Shown here piece by piece: positions 9,006 through 12,327 of a stretch of DNA of 12,327 nucleotides. Source of the DNA: Geosiphon pyriformis (lineage: Eukaryota > Glomeromycota > Glomeromycetes > Archaeosporales > Geosiphonaceae). The notes beneath the pieces were generated by a model. The model ran no database searches and was not told the DNA's origin. It saw nothing but the letters and a program-made list of their open reading frames with translations. The stretch covers positions 1,351,187 through 1,363,513 of the forward strand of contig JAAOMT010000003.1 of assembly GCA_016748015.1 (NCBI GenBank), given 5' to 3'. Every line of letters begins with the position of its first letter. Within the stretch, counting starts at the first letter, position 1. A program made the position numbers and the translations under genes.

Positions 9006-9904
9006 ATGGCTTCTAAATTAATGTGGCCATATGTTGTTTCTAAGGAAAATTCATCTGTTAAAGGTTACTTAAAATGAGCCCAAAATAAAACAGATCCCAT
9101 GTTCAGGTTAAAGTATGAACAAATCTTTTTTTATTTACAAGCAATTATTAACTTTTGCACTGGAGCTTGTTTCAATAGGTTTTCATTAAGACTTATGGCT
9201 AGACAAATGTTTGCATCAATTTGGTCTGCTTAGTACCATCCTATTTACCAATTAATTGAAATTGCTAATAAAGAACAATAGCTACAATTGAAGCCTGAAG
9301 TTTGCAAGCTGATTCAAGAAAAAATTGTAATTTCTCGATCTAAACTTTCAAATTAACATCAAGACCATAATGCAATACTTGAAAAAATTAACAAAATGCT
9401 CAAATCATTAATTTTTTCTATATCTTTACAACAGCATTGGAAAATTGCAATACATAACTATATCAAATTTGAAAGATTGTGTACTAACTTCTTTAATGTC
9501 ATCAGATATTCTAAAAGTGAAATATACAGGTCTCGTACACATCCTAGTTTTATTGCTGAATCAAATCAATTTCGAGTTTAGATAAGAAAGACACAGTTTG
9601 TAAATCCAAATGTCTCTAATCATGTTTTTTATGATATTGGCTATAAATAAATATTAAGCGAAGAAATGAAAAAATTCAGTAAAATTACATGAATGAAAAG
9701 AATAGACTTTTTTAAAACAAGGTGAATTAAGAAAACATTGTTAGGTACTTGGAAACCAATTTCAGTAATAAGTGAAGAAGCAGATCATCAAAAAATATAA
9801 ATCTGTTAATAAAATCACAACTATTACCTATTATTAACTCTTTAATACCTCTTTTAAGTAATTATGTTTTCGAAGCTTATCAAGTTAATTGTGTGACAGC
9901 CTAA
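9006..9904 (+). pseudogene. Unrecognised decayed gene carried in pogo-like element
   Basis: From ATG 9006 one frame stays coherent for 264 codons (to 9800) despite eight internal stops, at 9075, 9231, 9279, 9354, 9579, 9648, 9690 and 9723. Protein-like sequence continues in the next frame (LLPIINSLIPLLSNYVFEAY, stop 9902-9904), so one small indel lies near 9750-9800. The start reads MASKLMWPYVVSKENSSVKG; the middle is basic and rich in Gln, Lys and Ile (QEKIVISRSKLSN, QQHWKIAIHNYIKFERL). No catalytic motif or domain I know is visible. The stops are TGA, TAG and TAA at places where Trp, Gln or Arg codons would fit after a single transition. It points toward, and ends 50 bp from, the minus-strand gene at 9955-10838. 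It could be an accessory transposon gene, a captured host gene or part of another element. Confidence 0.6.
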
Positions 9905-9954
9905 TAAATATTCTTTAAGAAGTTAGAAATATATTGTATTGTGTACAGTTTTGT

Positions 9955-10838
9955 TTACCTTGGATTGGGTGCATTACCATTTATAATTGGCATTTTTAAA
10001 ACATGATATGTTGAGTCTAGGTCCGAATTTCCATTCTGTATGATTATGTTTGGATTATGAAAAGCATTCAATATGGATTTATTTGCTCCAAAAAAGTTGA
10101 TTTTTAATACATCTTTAAAATTATCAGTCAAACTTTTACTTGCTAATACTAAATATTGGTCAAATGATAAATATAATTGCTAGTATGGAGCTCTTTTTTA
10201 ATTGCAAATGCCAAAGTTGGTGTGAAAATATATTTATTGGATATATATCAGAATTCTCATGCTCTGAGTTTTATTACTGGTCACATTTTTTTTCCTAAAA
10301 AAAGGTAAATTTGAACTCTGTTTCCAGTTGATTTACTTGAGCAATGTCCCATTAACAAACTTGTTCCCAGAAGATTCTATTGGGCCATTATTCTTGCTTG
10401 TAAGTCTGTTAATTCCTTCTCCCAATATGGAGAAAAAGTAATTTTATTAGCCAAAGTTTGATCCAAAGTAACTTCATCAATACTTGCAACAACAGTCTCC
10501 AAAACACTACCAATCTTTGAAGCACTACCAGTCTCCAAAGCACTAAGAGCAGCAGTACTGTACCATATGTCAACTATTATTAAAACTTTTATAATATCCG
10601 CAAACAACAAGCTAGATATAATAGTTCTGTTATTGTCTTCTGATGGTGGTAGCAGCTTATAAAAAAGAAGAGTAATTGAATGTTGTAATATTTCAAAAAT
10701 TTTGTTTAGTGTTCTACAATCATTTCCAGAAACTTCTCTAATTTTTTTTATTACCATAAAAAGAATAATTTTCATTAACAAATTGGGAAATTTCTCTGAC
10801 TGTACATGTCTGATTAAATATGAAATGACATTTGATGT
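9955..10838 (-). pseudogene. Unrecognised decayed gene, convergent with 9006-9904
   Basis: The upstream part is one frame open from 10838 to the TAG at 10377 (154 codons). It contains KIREVSGNDCRTLNKIFEIL, then a Ser/Ala/Thr-rich part with a short internal duplication (SALETGSASKIGSVLETV). A second frame covers 10443-9955 (163 codons) with four internal stops (TAA, TAA, TAA, TAG). It includes NGPIESSGNKFVNG, SFDQYLVLASKSLTDNFKDV and VLKMPIINGNAPNPR before its final TAA. The two overlap, so an indel between about 10180 and 10440 has probably split one gene; two genes are also possible. No family recognised. The decay resembles that of the other genes in the element: the second-frame stops fit Gln or Trp codons changed by one transition. 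The 5' side abuts the right subterminal repeats. Confidence 0.5.
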
Positions 10839-10867
10839 TCATATCTAATATCATATAATTATAGTGT

Positions 10868-11050
10868 GACTATAGAGAGTAGAAATTACTTATATTCTGC
10901 TATTATATTTGTGGAAATAGAGACTATAAGGAGATATATATAGTAAAAGTGACTATAAAGAGATAATATTATATATAAATGGTTTTGGTTTTTAAAAAAA
11001 TGTGATTATAAGAAGATAGTAACTATAACCAAAGGGACTATAGAGAAAGT
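10868..11050. repeat. Right subterminal repeats GACTATARRGAGATA
   Basis: Five related 15-mers lie in direct orientation inside the right end: GACTATAGAGAGTAG (10868), GACTATAAGGAGATA (10922), GACTATAAAGAGATA (10951), GATTATAAGAAGATA (11004) and GACTATAGAGAAAGT (11036, inside the terminal repeat). Gaps between starts are 54, 29, 53 and 32 bp. They look like multiple transposase-binding sites. Confidence 0.6.
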
Positions 11051-11056
11051 TTACTG
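11024..11056. repeat. Right terminal inverted repeat of pogo-like element
   Basis: Reverse complement reads CAGTAAACTTTCTCTATAGT then CCCTTTGGT, pairing with the left repeat at 6790-6822. TA follows at 11057-11058. Confidence 0.75.
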
Positions 11057-11320
11057 TATAATAATAGTAATAGAAACAAAAAAAAGAAAATCCTTAGTTT
11101 AGAATTTCTAGTTCTAATTCCTTATTCATTTCTTTATATAATAATATTTTATAACTTGAAATGAAAACATCAAATATAAATAAAATACTTATTACTTTTA
11201 CAATCCATTTTTTTATTATCAACAATTTATGTTAATACTTGCTATTACATAAATACATTGGACCAATAACTTTTGATTATGACTATTAACAAGATACTAA
11301 CTCTTTCTTGTCTTGGCTTA

Positions 11321-11360
11321 TTTTCTTTATTTTTATTTATTTATTTTATTTCTTTTTTTG
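11321..11360. repeat. TTTA/TTTAT simple repeat
   Basis: A run of TTTCTTTATTTTTATTTAT-type sequence, a pyrimidine-rich low-complexity microsatellite within the AT-rich flank. Confidence 0.6.
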
Positions 11361-12202
11361 TTGTTATTTATTAATTGATTTGAAGGATTAAGCAGTAATT
11401 AAATTGATATTAAGGATAATCTAATAAAAGACCCCCCAAAAAAAGTATAGAGTTAAAAGATTTACAGATAACTTACCAAAAAAGCACAACTGCCAGAATA
11501 AACTGACCACCATACTAAAAACAGAAATTAAACAGAATTGTGATTCTAAAAGAATATTAAACAATACTTGAATTTCTGTTTATTATATAAAAAACTCCAA
11601 CCAAAATCTTTAAATCACAAAAATCTTCAGATATTACCAATCAATCAGCTATTGAGCACTAAGTTATAGGTTTGTTATTTGTTTTCAAATCTCAAATAAT
11701 CATCTATAACAATGTAAAGTTAGTATTAAAATACAATATAAAACTTTTTTATATGAAGTTTGCTTTTTAAGAGTCTTTAAAAACTACTTTTTTGGTTGAA
11801 TTTACAAATTTTGTTTTTTTGACTATTTTTAAAATTGCCAAATCTTTGGTGGTGTTACGGGATGGTTTTCTTGTTATATTTAATTGCTGATATCCCGCTT
11901 TAATTGCAATTAGTCTTTCGTGAGTTCCTCAATTCTATTTGTGTAATAATGTCACTGTTACACTGAAGGCTTTCTTTTTTTACTGTTGTGATGTAAGTTA
12001 TTCTTTAATTCTTGATTGTTGTGTGTGTTTATGTACTTCTTCTCAGAGGCTGAACTGAAATCTACCTACTGTCTGGGGTCTTCTCTGAGGCTATTCTTGC
12101 AATTGCCTGATGTGTTTCTCTAATCTAGAAACACAGAATGTTAATGGTCTTTAGTGCTTTTCTAATTCTCACAATAAAGCTTTTATCAATTAGTAACAAC
12201 GT

Positions 12203-12227
12203 GAATAATCTTAATCAAGGATTATTC
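12203..12227. repeat. Inverted repeat GAATAATC / GATTATTC
   Basis: A perfect 8-bp inverted repeat (12203-12210 and 12220-12227) with a 9-base loop. A second small one, GAATGA/TCATTC, follows at about 12249-12264. No terminator role is implied in a eukaryotic context; they may belong to a repeat that continues past the window. Confidence 0.4.
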
Positions 12228-12327
12228 TTCCAAGGGATTCAGTTGATGAATGATAGTTTCATTCAATAAATAATACAAGTAAGTTTCTTAATACTTTGGG
12301 TTGTGATAGTTCCATTTTAAATATTCT

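Larger units (their letters stand above)
6790..11056. mobile_element. 4.27-kb pogo/Tigger-like DNA transposon (inactive) with two extra decayed genes
   Basis: Terminal inverted repeats begin CAATAAACTCTC (6790) and, on the other strand, CAGTAAACTTTC (11056). Each is next to a TA dinucleotide (6788-6789 and 11057-11058), the target-site duplication expected for the Tc1/mariner/pogo superfamily. The interior holds a decayed pogo-type transposase (minus, 6948-8489) near the left end, then two unrecognised decayed genes converging on each other (plus 9006-9904, minus 9955-10838). Subterminal repeats lie inside both ends. Pogo-type elements are usually about 2-3 kb with one transposase gene, so this unit is long. 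It could be a multi-gene element, an element that captured DNA, or two nested or related elements that happen to share ends. No right inverted repeat was found close to the transposase start (8500-8800), which favours the single long unit. Confidence 0.7.
11059..12327. other. AT-rich flank without a recognisable gene
   Basis: Outside the right inverted repeat I see no convincing coding region. The first 700 bp are A/T-rich with simple repeats. Around 11740-11933 a minus-strand frame (EELTKD, LQLKRDISN, QENHPVTPPKIWQF) is broken by about seven TAA/TAG codons, each one transition from a Gln codon; this could be another decayed element, but the fragment is short and Lys/Gln-rich. From about 11990 to 12200 the sequence is more balanced, with near-duplicate pieces CTTCTCAGAGGCT and CTTCTCTGAGGCT (about 12040 and 12100). 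Confidence 0.4.

Noticed and set aside
6948-10838. Alternative genetic code (TAA/TAG as Gln, TGA as Trp)
   Set aside because: The helicase uses the standard code, TGA stands for Arg as well as Trp positions in the transposase, and catalytic residues are also lost, so mutation explains it better.

Overview
The window looks like nuclear DNA of an AT-rich, intron-dense, transposon-laden fungus, probably an early-diverging lineage such as an arbuscular mycorrhizal fungus (Glomeromycotina). The lineage is inferred: the one clear host gene has fungal DHR1/ECM16 features (an N-terminus starting [14 protein letters not shown] and about 15 introns, mostly 60-120 nt), and the rest is AT-rich repeat DNA. 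There is no bacterial-type gene organisation, tRNA, rRNA or CRISPR array that I can see.

Layout. (1) 1-4359, minus strand: nearly all of a DEAH-box RNA helicase of the Dhr1/Ecm16/DHX37 family. Sixteen exons can be chained with consistent splice phase from the start codon at 4359 to the left edge, where the gene runs out of the window. (2) 4360-4786: upstream region with a TGACGTCA palindrome about 60 bp before the helicase start. (3) 4787-5044, plus strand: an unrecognised exon-like open frame that starts exactly at a splice-acceptor-like site. (4) 5084-5226: a degenerate tandem repeat with core ACTATTCCTT. (5) 5245-6600: extremely AT-rich DNA with fragments of low-complexity Lys/Asn-rich frames, followed by a GAATTC-based minisatellite at 6624-6765.

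(6) 6790-11056: a 4.27-kb unit bounded by related terminal inverted repeats (CARTAAACTYTC...) next to TA dinucleotides, with short subterminal repeats of a GACTATARRGAGATA type. It holds a decayed pogo/Tigger-like DDE transposase (minus strand, 6948-8489). It also holds two unrecognised decayed genes facing each other tail to tail (plus 9006-9904, minus 9955-10838). The transposase keeps one frame over 514 codons despite ten internal stops, and two of its three catalytic aspartates are now asparagine. The stops and changed residues are mostly what C-to-T/G-to-A transitions would produce, so the element looks inactivated by a deamination or RIP-like process rather than by indels.

(7) 11059-12327: AT-rich DNA with simple repeats, small hairpins and a weak decayed frame, without a gene I can name.

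Functionally, the helicase belongs to nucleolar 40S ribosome biogenesis. The right two thirds is a transposon graveyard. The most unusual item is the large pogo-like element with two extra genes.
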